Of a stretch of 64,000 bases of DNA, positions 21,066-30,619 are shown piece by piece. Within the stretch, counting starts at the first letter, position 1; each line of letters begins with the position of its first letter. A program made the position numbers and the translations under genes. This stretch comes from Alentia gelatinosa (Eukaryota; Annelida; Polychaeta; Phyllodocida; Polynoidae), in contig OX465584.1 of NCBI GenBank assembly GCA_950022655.1, forward strand, positions 51,752,723 to 51,816,722, written 5' to 3'. The notes beneath the pieces are model-generated. The model saw only the letters and a list, made by a program, of their open reading frames with translations, did not search any database and had not been told where the DNA came from.

Positions 21066-21221
21066 CATCTTGAACCTGATTAGTATATAAGTCATAATCA
21101 TATTTTGTATGACCTTGGGGTCCATTGATAAATCATGCTACTGCATTTTCAGCTGAGAAATGAGCTTATTATTAAAGCTTTTTTTCTGCAAGTTTAGAAA
21201 TACTTTGTCAAGTTTTCGCTA

Positions 21222-21852
21222 TACTGGGCCCTGTTTTATTTTTCGTCCGAGGAGGCTTGAAATGCCCAGGGAGAGGTCCTAGGAGAGATTGAATTCGATA
21301 TTTCAATTTATCCTGGGGAAGGAGAGTTGTGGGCGATGATCGAGGTGATCTCCTCAAATTTCGTTTTATTTTCAATCCTCGGGCCGGGAGAGCTCCTGAA
21401 AAGTGTCCTACAGCTCTCCTGGCAGGCGACACGTCTAGGGGTATTGTGGGTGATTCAAAATAACAAATAAAAGCTACTTAATTCATTTGAACTATCGGAA
21501 ATATATTTATTATGATTTTAATAAAAACTGGAGGTCTCAGATGGAGAATTACTGTGCTATTTACTTAGATTTACATACATTCATAAATGATGAAATTAGT
21601 TCCCAAAAATACCACTATGTGCCACCACCTGCAGTATACACAGCCTCTCTTTCAAGTCTCCTCAAAAGTGTCCTACAGGTCTATTCTGTCCTGGGGCTCT
21701 CTCAAAGGAGACTATACAGCCGAGGATTTCTCTCCCTCCCGAGGACAGGGTAAATCGAACGAGATTGAGGAGATCTCCTCAAAAATATTCTCAGTGGAGC
21801 TATCCCTCGTGGGGACTCCCCTTCCCCAGGAGAGTTGAACAGGGCCCTGGAT
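21222..21852. mobile_element. Foldback/MITE-like DNA element inside the L1/Tx1 element
   Basis: The left end CTGGGCCCTGTT at about 21223-21235 is inverted at 21838-21850 (AACAGGGCCCTGG). Inside, several blocks recur in inverted or direct form: CCTGGGGAAGG-GAG, GAG-TGATCTCCTCAAA, and AAAAGTGTCCTACAG-TCT. This gives a 630-bp multi-hairpin structure. L1-like coding similarity is present on both sides but not inside, so it entered the retrotransposon. Confidence 0.65.
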
Positions 21853-21854
21853 CC

Positions 21855-22955
21855 AGTTGCATCTCGAAATAAACACAGCTTTCAAGGCTGCCTTCCTTGC
21901 CCTCTCCTCCAACTCTGTCTTAATATGCTTGTATTCCGAGATTGTTCCTCATCCCCCCATCCCTCTCATTCAGCTAACCGTTCCCTTTAAGTAGGGCATC
22001 CCTGTGCAACTGAGCTTAAATTCAGCATAAATAATAGAATAATCCCATATCTTAAACTTCACAAAGTCCCACCTAAGATCAGGCTGCATCGTTCCTAACA
22101 TGTCTCTCCACTGCCCTCCTGATCCCTAGCCTCTCTGTAAATACTTTATCCATCAGAATCACCCTCCAATATCCCGCACCCTTAACTATTTTCCTCCTCT
22201 CAACTGAAAACAATAAGAGGGAATGATCAGTTAAAATCATCGGCTGAATACTTGGATACATCGCTTTTAAAAAAAAAAATCCTCTGATAGGAAGAAATAA
22301 TCAATTCTGGCTAGAGGCCTGGCTAGGGTAATTAAAAGTATACTGTCTACAATGTGGATGTTACTCTTGCCAAAGTCTGCTAAATCTAAACTCTTCAGTA
22401 AAATTTCCATGGCTAGCCTGGACCTAAACCTATCTCTCCTTTTTTGTCCAGCAATGGATTAAGGTGTACATTAGAATCTTCCCCTAATATAATCAATTTA
22501 TCTTGATGGTTTTATAAGACCTTCCAGTGTCTTAAAGAATATCAGCTTCTCATTAAAACCATTTGATGTAGGGGCAAATACATTTAATAATAAAAACTCA
22601 TCATTGTCTATGCTAACTTTGTCTCCCATCCAGGTCTGGTTCAATGGCAATCATATCTATATCAACCTTTGTAGAGAAAAGTATGGCAACCCCCTTAGAT
22701 TTGGATAATCCATTTGAAAAAACTGGCCACCCCCCCTATTCTGTGAGCCAGACATTGTTAGTAGCATCTACTGCATGGGTCTCATGAAGGAAGCATATGT
22801 CAGTAACTTTCCGAATGTCCATAAACGTAGACTTCCTTTTAGTCCTATCACCCAGTCTGTTAACATTAACACTCCCAAACCTCAAATTCTGATTGGGAAC
22901 TCCAGTCATTCAGTGTACCATCCAAAGTCATCAAGTGATTCTGAGGGCACATCTG
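21855..22955 (-). pseudogene. L1/Tx1-type ORF2 N-terminal endonuclease and linker, decayed
   Basis: The minus strand reads, with frame breaks, an endonuclease start (RFGSVNVNRLGDRTKRKSTF, then DICFLHETHAVD with the catalytic Glu region) at 22930-22740. A TDHSLLLFSVERRK and GAGYWRV block follows (22260-22130), the SDH-like end of APE endonucleases with the L1 'G.GYWR' signature. Next is RWDFVKFKIWDYSIIYA (about 22075-22020) and ELEERARKAALKA, the usual L1 spacer before RT. Together with 20590-21065 this forms one ORF2 interrupted by the DNA element. Confidence 0.75.
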
Positions 22956-22960
22956 ACCCT

Positions 22961-22986
22961 GTTTTTTTTTTTTTTTTTTTTTTTTT
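22961..22986 (-). other. Poly(A) tail of the inserted Jockey/CR1-like element
   Basis: A run of about 25 T on the + strand is the poly(A) tail of a minus-strand retrotransposon. It directly abuts L1/Tx1 endonuclease sequence and so marks the insertion boundary. About 235 bp of 3' UTR separates it from the stop codon of the 950-residue ORF. Confidence 0.8.
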
Positions 22987-23220
22987 ATTCAGTTAAGATT
23001 AACGACTGATACACGTTCGCTAGTCACCTAGCGATCTTCCACGCGATAGTCTAACAAACATGAAAACATGTAACAGAGTCCTACAGCGGACTATAGCAGA
23101 CAAATTGACAGACAATAGGACAAACAACTGTATGACACCACAAACTTTCATCCCTCAAAATCTTTTGAATAACAGTAGAACATATTTCTAAATAAGTTTC
23201 AACATGTTGGCCATACCACA

Positions 23221-26073
23221 TTACAAATTTGCTATGATATTGTGCAATTCACCTTTAACCTTATTCTTAAATCCAAATCCAGAGTTAGTTCGTTGTGTTC
23301 CTTCATTTAACCCATTCCAAAATGTATTACCTATATACATGGGTGAGTGCCGATATTTCTCAATATTTGGCTTTAATAATTTAAATTTAATTTTCTTAGC
23401 ACCTCTGGTTCTTCTATCTTCATCTTCAAATATATGATTTCTATCACTAGCCCACCATTTCATAAGAGACAACAAATGACCTGCTCTGCGCACTTTCAAA
23501 TTTCTTATTTTACATTTGTTTAAAAGATCATCAATGTGCATATCTCTAGCTCTATTTAACCCTATAGCAACCCTCAAGGCTTTGTTAAGCAGTATCTGTA
23601 GTCTATCCCTGTTATTTATCGAGGTTAAATAGTATATGAAATCTGAGTATTCTATAATTGGTAGTATCATCTGCTTAGCAATTTTAATACTAGCATCCAA
23701 ATTTAATAAGTATCTAATCTTTCTGAATTTAAATAATCTCCGGTTTACTTCCCTACAGACATAGTCTATTTGCACATTAAAGCTTAACTTATTATCAATA
23801 TGAACTCCTAAATATTTATACACGGGCACAGCTTTTAATTTATTAATCCCCATTTTTATCTCTATCTCCTTGTCTAATGCTCTTTTATTTCCCACCCACA
23901 TAATTTTAGTTTTATTATAATTTATTCTTAACTTAAATTCATCTGTCCATCGGTTTACTAAGTCTAAATCATGTTGCATTCGTAGTATAATTTCTTCTTG
24001 GTCTGTTCCTGACACTAAAATTACACAGTCATCAGCATATAATATAGCCCTACCATACATTAGTACTTTACTCAGAGAATTAATAAAAATTATAAATAAC
24101 AAAGGACCTAAAACTGATCCCTGTGGGACCCCACAGATAATTTTCTGTTTCTCAGAGAGAACACCATTTATCTTTGTTTTAGAACTTCTCTCCATTAAAT
24201 AATCTTTTAATAATAATATTAAATCTCCATCTAAGTTTATTTCTTTAAGTTTTTCTATTAATATACTATGGTTTACGCTATCAAATGCTTTTTTAAAGTC
24301 TAAAAAAGCTATTAATGTAATTTTCCTTTTATTTAGATTATTTACTAATTCATCCAATAGAGCAAATATGGCTTGTGCTGTCGATCGTTCAGGGAGAAAC
24401 CCAAACTGATTATTATCTATTACATCACTTAACTTTAAATACTCTAAAACATTTCTATGTATTACTTTTTCAAAGACCTTCGATATCAGGGTAAGGACCG
24501 TTATCGGCCTCCAATTTCCAAAATTACTAAGGTCACCTTCTTTAGGTATGGGTGTTATTACTCCATGTTTTAGAACATCTGGGAAATAATTTCGTCTCAT
24601 ACAATAGTTTATAAGGTTAGTTAATATTTCTGGCTTACTTATCAAAATCCTTTTTAGAACTCCTGATTTTACGTATTTAAATCCACTTGATTTATTATTA
24701 TCTAAAGTTTTCAAAATTTTCACTATATCATCAGTCGTAGTATCTCCTATTTGAGTAAGATCTTGAGGTTTATCATATATATTTTCATTGTTTCCATATC
24801 TCTCACACCCAAGTTCTGTTCTGTCAAAAATTCCTATTGTACAGAAATGCTCATTCATGTTGTTTACAACTTCATTAATATTTTCATTATCATTAACTGG
24901 GTATACAGTATCTGTTTTTTCTCCACACCATACAGTGTTTAAAGTTCTCCAAAATTTCCTAGGACATTTCTTATTTTCAGTCAGACTCTTCTGAATCTGT
25001 TCTCCTTGGAATCTTTTGATCCCTTTACTTATTTCACTTCGCAATTGTCTGATATTTTTTAGTAGTACATCTCTTTCCCCTTTGGACAGAATATTCTTAG
25101 TTAATTTTTTTAGAAGTTTTCTTCGCATCTCGATTTTAATGTTTATACTTCTGGGTAATAACATATTATTTTTGCTACGAACCCCTCTACTCTTTACTGG
25201 GCAGATTTTATCCAATTCTCCTTTTAGATTATTTATAAATTTCTCACAGGGGTCACCCGTTCCATCATAGATGTCTAAACTTCCTTCTAATAATTCTTTA
25301 ACTTGTTCCTCTTTTAGGTTTTTAATATCTCTATATTTAATAAATTTAACTAGTTTAGTTTCTTTAACTTTTTTTCTAATGGCAAAAATAATCACATGAT
25401 CCGAAAGATAATAATTTACATTACCTGAGTTATAAACAAAATTACAGTTTGTGTATATATGGTCAATTCTGCTTGTTCCAGCTGAATGTAGGAAAGTGTC
25501 TCTAGTTTTCAAAATGTTTAAATGATTTTCTAGTAGAAAGCTATTCATACTTTTATATTTTGGGCATCGTTTGGCATTTACATTGATATTTAAATCCCCC
25601 GCTATCCAGAACTCACATTTTTTGTAATTTTTATCATTCAGCAAGAGCGTTAGGAAGTCAAAGCAACCACTTACTTTATCTCCAGGTGGTCTGTATGTTG
25701 AGCAAATGATCATCCTTTTATGATTAGGTACTTTAACTTCTATAGTTACACACTCTATGTCCTCACTGGATATACTATAGTCATTTATTAATGTTGTGTA
25801 ATTTACATATTTCTTATTCACATATAATCCCACCCCTCCACCTATTTTCGTTTTAGTATAATTTCTGTCCGTTCTATATAAAGACATATCATTCAAATCC
25901 AGCATGTTTTTTGTGTACCTATCATTAAGCCAAGTCTCACTTATACAGATAAAATCTAAATTACAGAAATTGTACTTAAAGTCTCCAATTTTGGAATATA
26001 AACTCCTCACATTAGCAGCTATTATTTTCATCCCCTTACTTTCACATAGTTCCTTTGGTGTTACATAAGTCAT
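23221..26073 (-). CDS. Intact non-LTR retrotransposon ORF2: APE endonuclease plus reverse transcriptase (950 aa)
   Basis: One uninterrupted frame. N-terminal APE endonuclease (about 1-235): NVRSLYSKIG, ISETWL with the catalytic Glu, GGGVGLYV, STYRPPG, GDLNINV, SRIDHIY and LSDHV. Linker (about 240-470). Reverse transcriptase (about 470-760): NWRPITVLTLISKVFEK, FLDFKKAFDSVNH, GVPQGSVLGPLLFIIFIN and catalytic YADD (24028-24039), then LGVHID. A C-terminal conserved region follows (HLLSLMKWWASDRN ... FWNGLNEG). No RNase H domain. This places it in the Jockey/CR1/L2 group; the exact clade is not decided. The protein makes and integrates cDNA of its own transcript by target-primed reverse transcription. 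With a long poly(A) tail and no lesions it is a young copy. No ORF1 was found upstream, so the 5' end may be truncated. Confidence 0.92.
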   Translation of the reverse strand: MTYVTPKELCESKGMKIIAANVRSLYSKIGDFKYNFCNLDFICISETWLNDRYTKNMLDLNDMSLYRTDRNYTKTKIGGGVGLYVNKKYVNYTTLINDYSISSEDIECVTIEVKVPNHKRMIICSTYRPPGDKVSGCFDFLTLLLNDKNYKKCEFWIAGDLNINVNAKRCPKYKSMNSFLLENHLNILKTRDTFLHSAGTSRIDHIYTNCNFVYNSGNVNYYLSDHVIIFAIRKKVKETKLVKFIKYRDIKNLKEEQVKELLEGSLDIYDGTGDPCEKFINNLKGELDKICPVKSRGVRSKNNMLLPRSINIKIEMRRKLLKKLTKNILSKGERDVLLKNIRQLRSEISKGIKRFQGEQIQKSLTENKKCPRKFWRTLNTVWCGEKTDTVYPVNDNENINEVVNNMNEHFCTIGIFDRTELGCERYGNNENIYDKPQDLTQIGDTTTDDIVKILKTLDNNKSSGFKYVKSGVLKRILISKPEILTNLINYCMRRNYFPDVLKHGVITPIPKEGDLSNFGNWRPITVLTLISKVFEKVIHRNVLEYLKLSDVIDNNQFGFLPERSTAQAIFALLDELVNNLNKRKITLIAFLDFKKAFDSVNHSILIEKLKEINLDGDLILLLKDYLMERSSKTKINGVLSEKQKIICGVPQGSVLGPLLFIIFINSLSKVLMYGRAILYADDCVILVSGTDQEEIILRMQHDLDLVNRWTDEFKLRINYNKTKIMWVGNKRALDKEIEIKMGINKLKAVPVYKYLGVHIDNKLSFNVQIDYVCREVNRRLFKFRKIRYLLNLDASIKIAKQMILPIIEYSDFIYYLTSINNRDRLQILLNKALRVAIGLNRARDMHIDDLLNKCKIRNLKVRRAGHLLSLMKWWASDRNHIFEDEDRRTRGAKKIKFKLLKPNIEKYRHSPMYIGNTFWNGLNEGTQRTNSGFGFKNKVKGELHNIIANL

Positions 26074-26950
26074 TGAATTGGATCAAATAACAAATTCGTT
26101 CTACATATATCATTATAAAAATCATTCCCATCATACATACACACAGATTCACACAGACACACAGGCGGGAGGTGCAAAACAAATAAACACTATTTGTTGC
26201 TTTCAATGCAGCATACAAATAGAGCCAATTTGGAGGAGATACTCCTAATTTGGCATAGTTAGGTGAAGAAACGAAAAAACGTAAGGTATTTGTAAGAAAT
26301 TTAGTCGGAACCGACATAATGAATGTCATGGAAAGCAAAGAGATAAACAGGGAAATAATTTAGACAATTTTATAAAAAAAACAAAAACATTTTGGCAGTA
26401 GAGTTTGTTGTGGCAGCAGACAATATATACTAGTATTACCATTTGATAGTACAACTTCATTCTTCATTTTTTCCATTAAGTCCATTGTAATATACATTTT
26501 ACATTTCATTCACATGAGTTACAGCTCAGTTTCTGCATAATTTACACCTAGTATATCCTGTGAATCACAGATATAATATTGCACGGATCTGTTAGGCAGA
26601 TATTGATCAATCAATTTGAAGTACAAAATACATGGTCACCAAAAAATTACAATAATCATCCTGGATAATTATAGACTATATAAGTCATTACATCGGGTCT
26701 TCAGACCCTATTTATATCCTATATCTACAAATGTTTACCGGCAGTCTGGTTTTTCAGAATACAGGCATCCTGTTGAAAACCATCCTCCTACTACTATCCC
26801 TCTCCCCCCAAACCCCTTGAGTAACCTGAATACACAAAATTATACAGAACAGTACATAAAACATTAACCATATACATTTTGGCACTTGACGTTTCGTTCC
26901 GACTTTGTAAGTGCCATATTGGATGAAAGTACCAGGACCAACCCCCCTCC
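26074..26950 (-). other. 5' flank of the inserted element and L1/Tx1 inter-ORF DNA
   Basis: The exact 5' boundary of the Jockey/CR1-like insertion lies somewhere here. I could not find a copy of the 3' flank (CATCTGACCCTG) to prove a target duplication. A short CACACAG-rich patch is at 26135-26160. No ORF1 of the inserted element is recognisable. Confidence 0.35.
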
Positions 26951-27189
26951 CCACCACCCCCTAAGGTTACATAGCCAGAGGCCTCCAAACCCCATAACAA
27001 GACAACACACCACATCACACTTCTAAAACACCCAAGTCACCTTTAATGCAAAAGAAGCCCTGGTGTAAGCACCTCATCCTCAAAATATATAGTCACAGTA
27101 ACACCTGAAATCTCTCAGGCTTCGAGCAAAAAGTAACAGTATAAACCCCATATCTTTGTACCAGAGAACAGGGATTCTACTGAACAAAC

Positions 27190-27900
27190 AACCTAGAACA
27201 AATTCCTGACCCTCCAGAACTGTCTTACAGGCATAATATTTTGAAAAAAGGGGCTTGTGTAAAGACTTAGCTCCATATCGAATACCTTAGAAAACAAGTC
27301 TTTCGCTGTGGTCATCAATATGTGAACACTAACCCTCAACCATAGCATCTTAGGTGTAATTTCATTGGAAATCCAAATATTTCTACAACTAGCGGCGTCC
27401 CTCAGCTGATTTCTCTCCCTGAAGATCTCATTCCTGTTTCTCTTGTGAACCAGCCTAACCCTAATAGGCCTAGGACGTCAGTCCTCACAACCAAAGGCCC
27501 CACACATGAAACTTCATCCAATTCCAGGGGATAAATAGTAACCCCTGTTACCGAAAATGTCCCTGCTATTTCACAAACATCCTCCCTATAATTCTCATAG
27601 ACACCTGGGATTATGAGTGACTTGGCATTCAACACCTCTTGATGATTGATTTATCCTCCAAGATGGAAGTGATAGTCACATCCCTACTCCTTTCCATCGA
27701 CGTAATTCTGGCACCCAGCTGTTCAATTTCCTTGTGGACCTTCGTCGGCCTTCTTGAGGCTCCAATTCTTTCTCTTCTGTTTTCAGATTAGCATCAGCAG
27801 CAAATTCCTGTAGGGCGACACTTTCAGTCCTAGAATTCCGCAAAGATTGTTGGAGCGATGCACACCGATTTTCCAACTTCAATAACCCATTCAAGCCAGG
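27190..27900 (-). pseudogene. L1/Tx1-type ORF1 (coiled coil plus RRM/C-terminal domain), decayed
   Basis: The minus strand reads, over shifting frames, a heptad-rich coiled coil (LENRCASLQQSLRNSRTESV; EIEQLGARITSMERSRDVTI), then KSLIIPGVYENYREDVCEIA, then PRPIRVRLVHKRNRNEIFRE and RNIWISNEITPK. These match the order of L1 ORF1p/Transposase_22: coiled coil, RRM with its I.GV.E...E signature, and RPI.V.F...R..I...R. Stops and shifts show decay. With 20590-22955 it forms one L1/Tx1 element of roughly 7.3 kb including insertions. Confidence 0.75.
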
Positions 27901-27960
27901 TGATGCATTAAGGCATCAACCAGGAATGGCTGGGTGATCCCTTGAGGCATCATTTACAAA
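27900..27960. repeat. GATGCC..GGCATC motif cluster
   Basis: GTGATGCATTAAGGCATCAA and CTTGAGGCATCA are relatives of the palindromic motif arrayed at 35440-35521. They immediately flank the 5' end of the L1-like ORF1. Confidence 0.5.
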
Positions 27961-29815
27961 ATATTCGGTTTATTTTTTTATATAAAATTCGAAATATTGG
28001 CTCAATTAACATGAAACCTTTCCAGAATGTAGGTACAATATCATATTTAATATTTAGGTGAAACAAAAAAATAGTATTAAAGATCATGTGTCATATCTCA
28101 TGATACAAAGATAGGATCTTCAAAGTAGGCCTCTGTACCCGGCCTCTAGCAGTATTCAGTGCCACTAGTACCCGGCTTCATGCCTGTGCCACTGCCACAA
28201 GTACCTGGCGCGATAGGGTTAAAGACTTTCATTTCGTTCTCTTACGTTTACCGGCTTGGCTGGACTCACATAGTTGCTGTACCCACATAGTAATATCCTC
28301 CTGCGATGAAGCTATTGCTGTCGATGTCTTGACCTCTCATTCCAGACAACAGTACGCCATCCTCACATATGGAAACCATACATATTGCAATGCACCCCAT
28401 CCTGATTGACTTTAATTGCTCAATGAAAGTTCATAATCAAAGACTTGAGGAAATCTAGAAATACAGGGAGATGTCTGATACTCTCCTGCCAGATATTTCG
28501 TACTGCTTATAGAGTGTGTTGTTTCCTAACCTTGAAGCAGAGGAGGCACACAGCGCAGCACCCTCTACAGCGTTGGGCGATAATAGAGAACCAAAACAAC
28601 ACACTACACACACTATGATCTGCTGGCTACTAACTGACACAGAATCGCTTCCACAGACGTTTTTCAGGATGTTCTAGATGAGATTAAACAGCCAACATTT
28701 CCCCAACACTTTGTTTTGTAATACCTTTACATCTTTTAGGAATGTCTTTGTCTATAAGTTATTAGATCGATCTGGGTTTCAGTTGACAGTTGAGTCAGAC
28801 TCTTTTACTAAAAACATGGCAAATTTGACTAACTTTGAACAGCTGCTGTTCACAAACGATGGAAGTTCTATCAGAGATCTTTTGCTGTATTGATAGAGTG
28901 ATATTTACTTTATTTAAAACCACCAAAGAACTCAATAGCACCTCCAGCTTTATGTTAGTTTTGTTTGTTGGAATACAGCCCATTTCCACAGAAATAGTGC
29001 ATAGCATGGTACTGACAGTAACATTCTTTGTCAGTTTTCTATGAGCGAAAATAGGGGTATTTGTCAGTTCAAATAAGTTTTCAACCTTAAAACATAATAT
29101 ACTGATATTTATTAAACCCTAAATACAATGTATACACATATGCACATATAATCTGAGCAGTGGCACTGTGAGGCAGCCGCGACCGCATATATGAGTCAGG
29201 TCGGTATAGGGGGTGCTGGGCTGTGCACCTCCTCTGACCTTAAAGGTAATTTACTATTTGCTTTTGTGTGTATACAATATGATGAACATTAAGTTAGGTT
29301 TCATTATCAATTTGTTAAGCTATGATCACCTCCTATCAAGTATTTCTGTATTTTTATCTAGGGTCTATTTTGCACTCTCATAATAAAGTCCTTATATCTC
29401 ACTCATTTTACTGTGTGTAATATGAAAAGGTGTTACAAGTGCTGTGACAAGTACCATAGTTTGACAATAGGTGGCAGCACAGAAATATTGGCTGTAGGAA
29501 AGATATGAATACCACGGTTTGGGGAATACCTAGATACACATAATACCATGTTGAATGCATCCCTGACATCTGGACCTTTAATCTGGTACCAAATACACAA
29601 ACTTTCATTATTTCTATCAACGTTGATCTTATGATAAAAAAATCTTCTGGACACATTTTTATAGATGGGTGCGTTGATAAAAAAACTAATTATTTGAGTG
29701 GCCTAATCACCTGGTAAAGATCTGCAGTCGTTATTTCAGTTTTTAATTGATTTTACTTTGGAAAAGCAGCATTATTATTTAATAATATATATCAGAGAAA
29801 TTCTAAAAGATGCCC
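27961..29815. other. Intergenic, no gene recognised
   Basis: AT-rich. Short frames at 28455-28640 (-), 28678-29044 and 29408-29656 (-) lack a conserved pattern. A frame with a hydrophobic start at 28640 (-) begins at a GTG, not ATG, so I do not call it a secreted protein. Confidence 0.4.
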
Positions 29816-29819
29816 CAAT

Positions 29820-30105
29820 CCAAGATGGCCGACATTGGCCTTATTAATTGGTCCTTCCTGTATTTAAGACGTAATCCTCACTTCCTTCCGGATTAGGCCG
29901 GCCCGTAATTAATAACCCAACTTCCTGGTGACGGGGGCGTGGCTGCTGAGAGCAAACTGACGCTAACAGATTATATTGATGATGTGGCAGTTTGCTATTG
30001 GCGCCACGCTCCCACCCTTACAGGCATCTCTGCATGGCAACGCTTATGAATATGCAAATCTTACATGTATAAAAGAAAATGCCCAAGATTAAACATCATC
30101 AGTCC
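29820..30105 (+). promoter_or_regulatory. Promoter-like block: YY1, ETS, GC box, E2F/CCAAT, octamer, TATA, initiator
   Basis: In order on the + strand: AAGATGGCCGAC (YY1-like, 29822), inverted CCAAT (TAATTGG, about 29846), CTTCCGG (ETS, 29885), GGGGGCGTGG (29933), ATTGGCGCCA (inverted CCAAT overlapping an E2F-like site, about 29998), ATGCAAAT octamer (30052-30059), TATAAAAG (30068-30075), and TCAGTC initiator with A at 30101, 33 bp after the TATA start. CCAAT plus octamer plus TATA is the classical layout of H2B and snRNA-type promoters. No histone or other protein frame follows in the next 500 bp. Confidence 0.45.
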
Positions 30106-30109
30106 TTAC

Positions 30110-30600
30110 CCGGATTCTGAATCTACTATACCTATGCGTTGACTCCAAACCTTTATTCAACGTATATCGACCGCTAGATACGGGATTACTATGATATAAC
30201 ATAGAGGTACAGAGCTGAAACTTTACAACCTGAAGTACATTTAACATGTACGAAACGTTGTGATTACTGTTGATACCACCATGTACACCAATTGTCATCT
30301 TGGCTAATGATATGATCTTTCATAAAGAATGCACTGTGTTGGTTTTTTATGAGTTTACCTCCACTATGTTTTTTTCTTTATTATTATGATTTTTATCATA
30401 CTGGAGTTATCTGTTTGGCATTAAGGTTGCCAATCTTCCACAGGCTCCAGTTGTCACATTCTCAGTGCTCACATATTGTCCAGATTTTGGACTTACAGAC
30501 GGAGTCATGATTTCAAAGCAACATTGTCTTAGTTACTAACACTTCCAATAATACAGTTGTAGATACTAAACATTGTACAACACAATTCAAACAATAAAAG
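30110..30600. other. No gene recognised downstream of the promoter-like block
   Basis: Only very short + frames are present (for example an eight-codon frame at about 30280). A first non-coding exon is possible, but no convincing donor is seen. Confidence 0.35.
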
Positions 30601-30619
30601 TCTTCATTACTTTGTTGGG

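Noticed and set aside
28455..28640. Small secreted protein on the minus strand
   Set aside because: The frame starts with GTG rather than ATG and overlaps repeat-like sequence. No conservation is visible.
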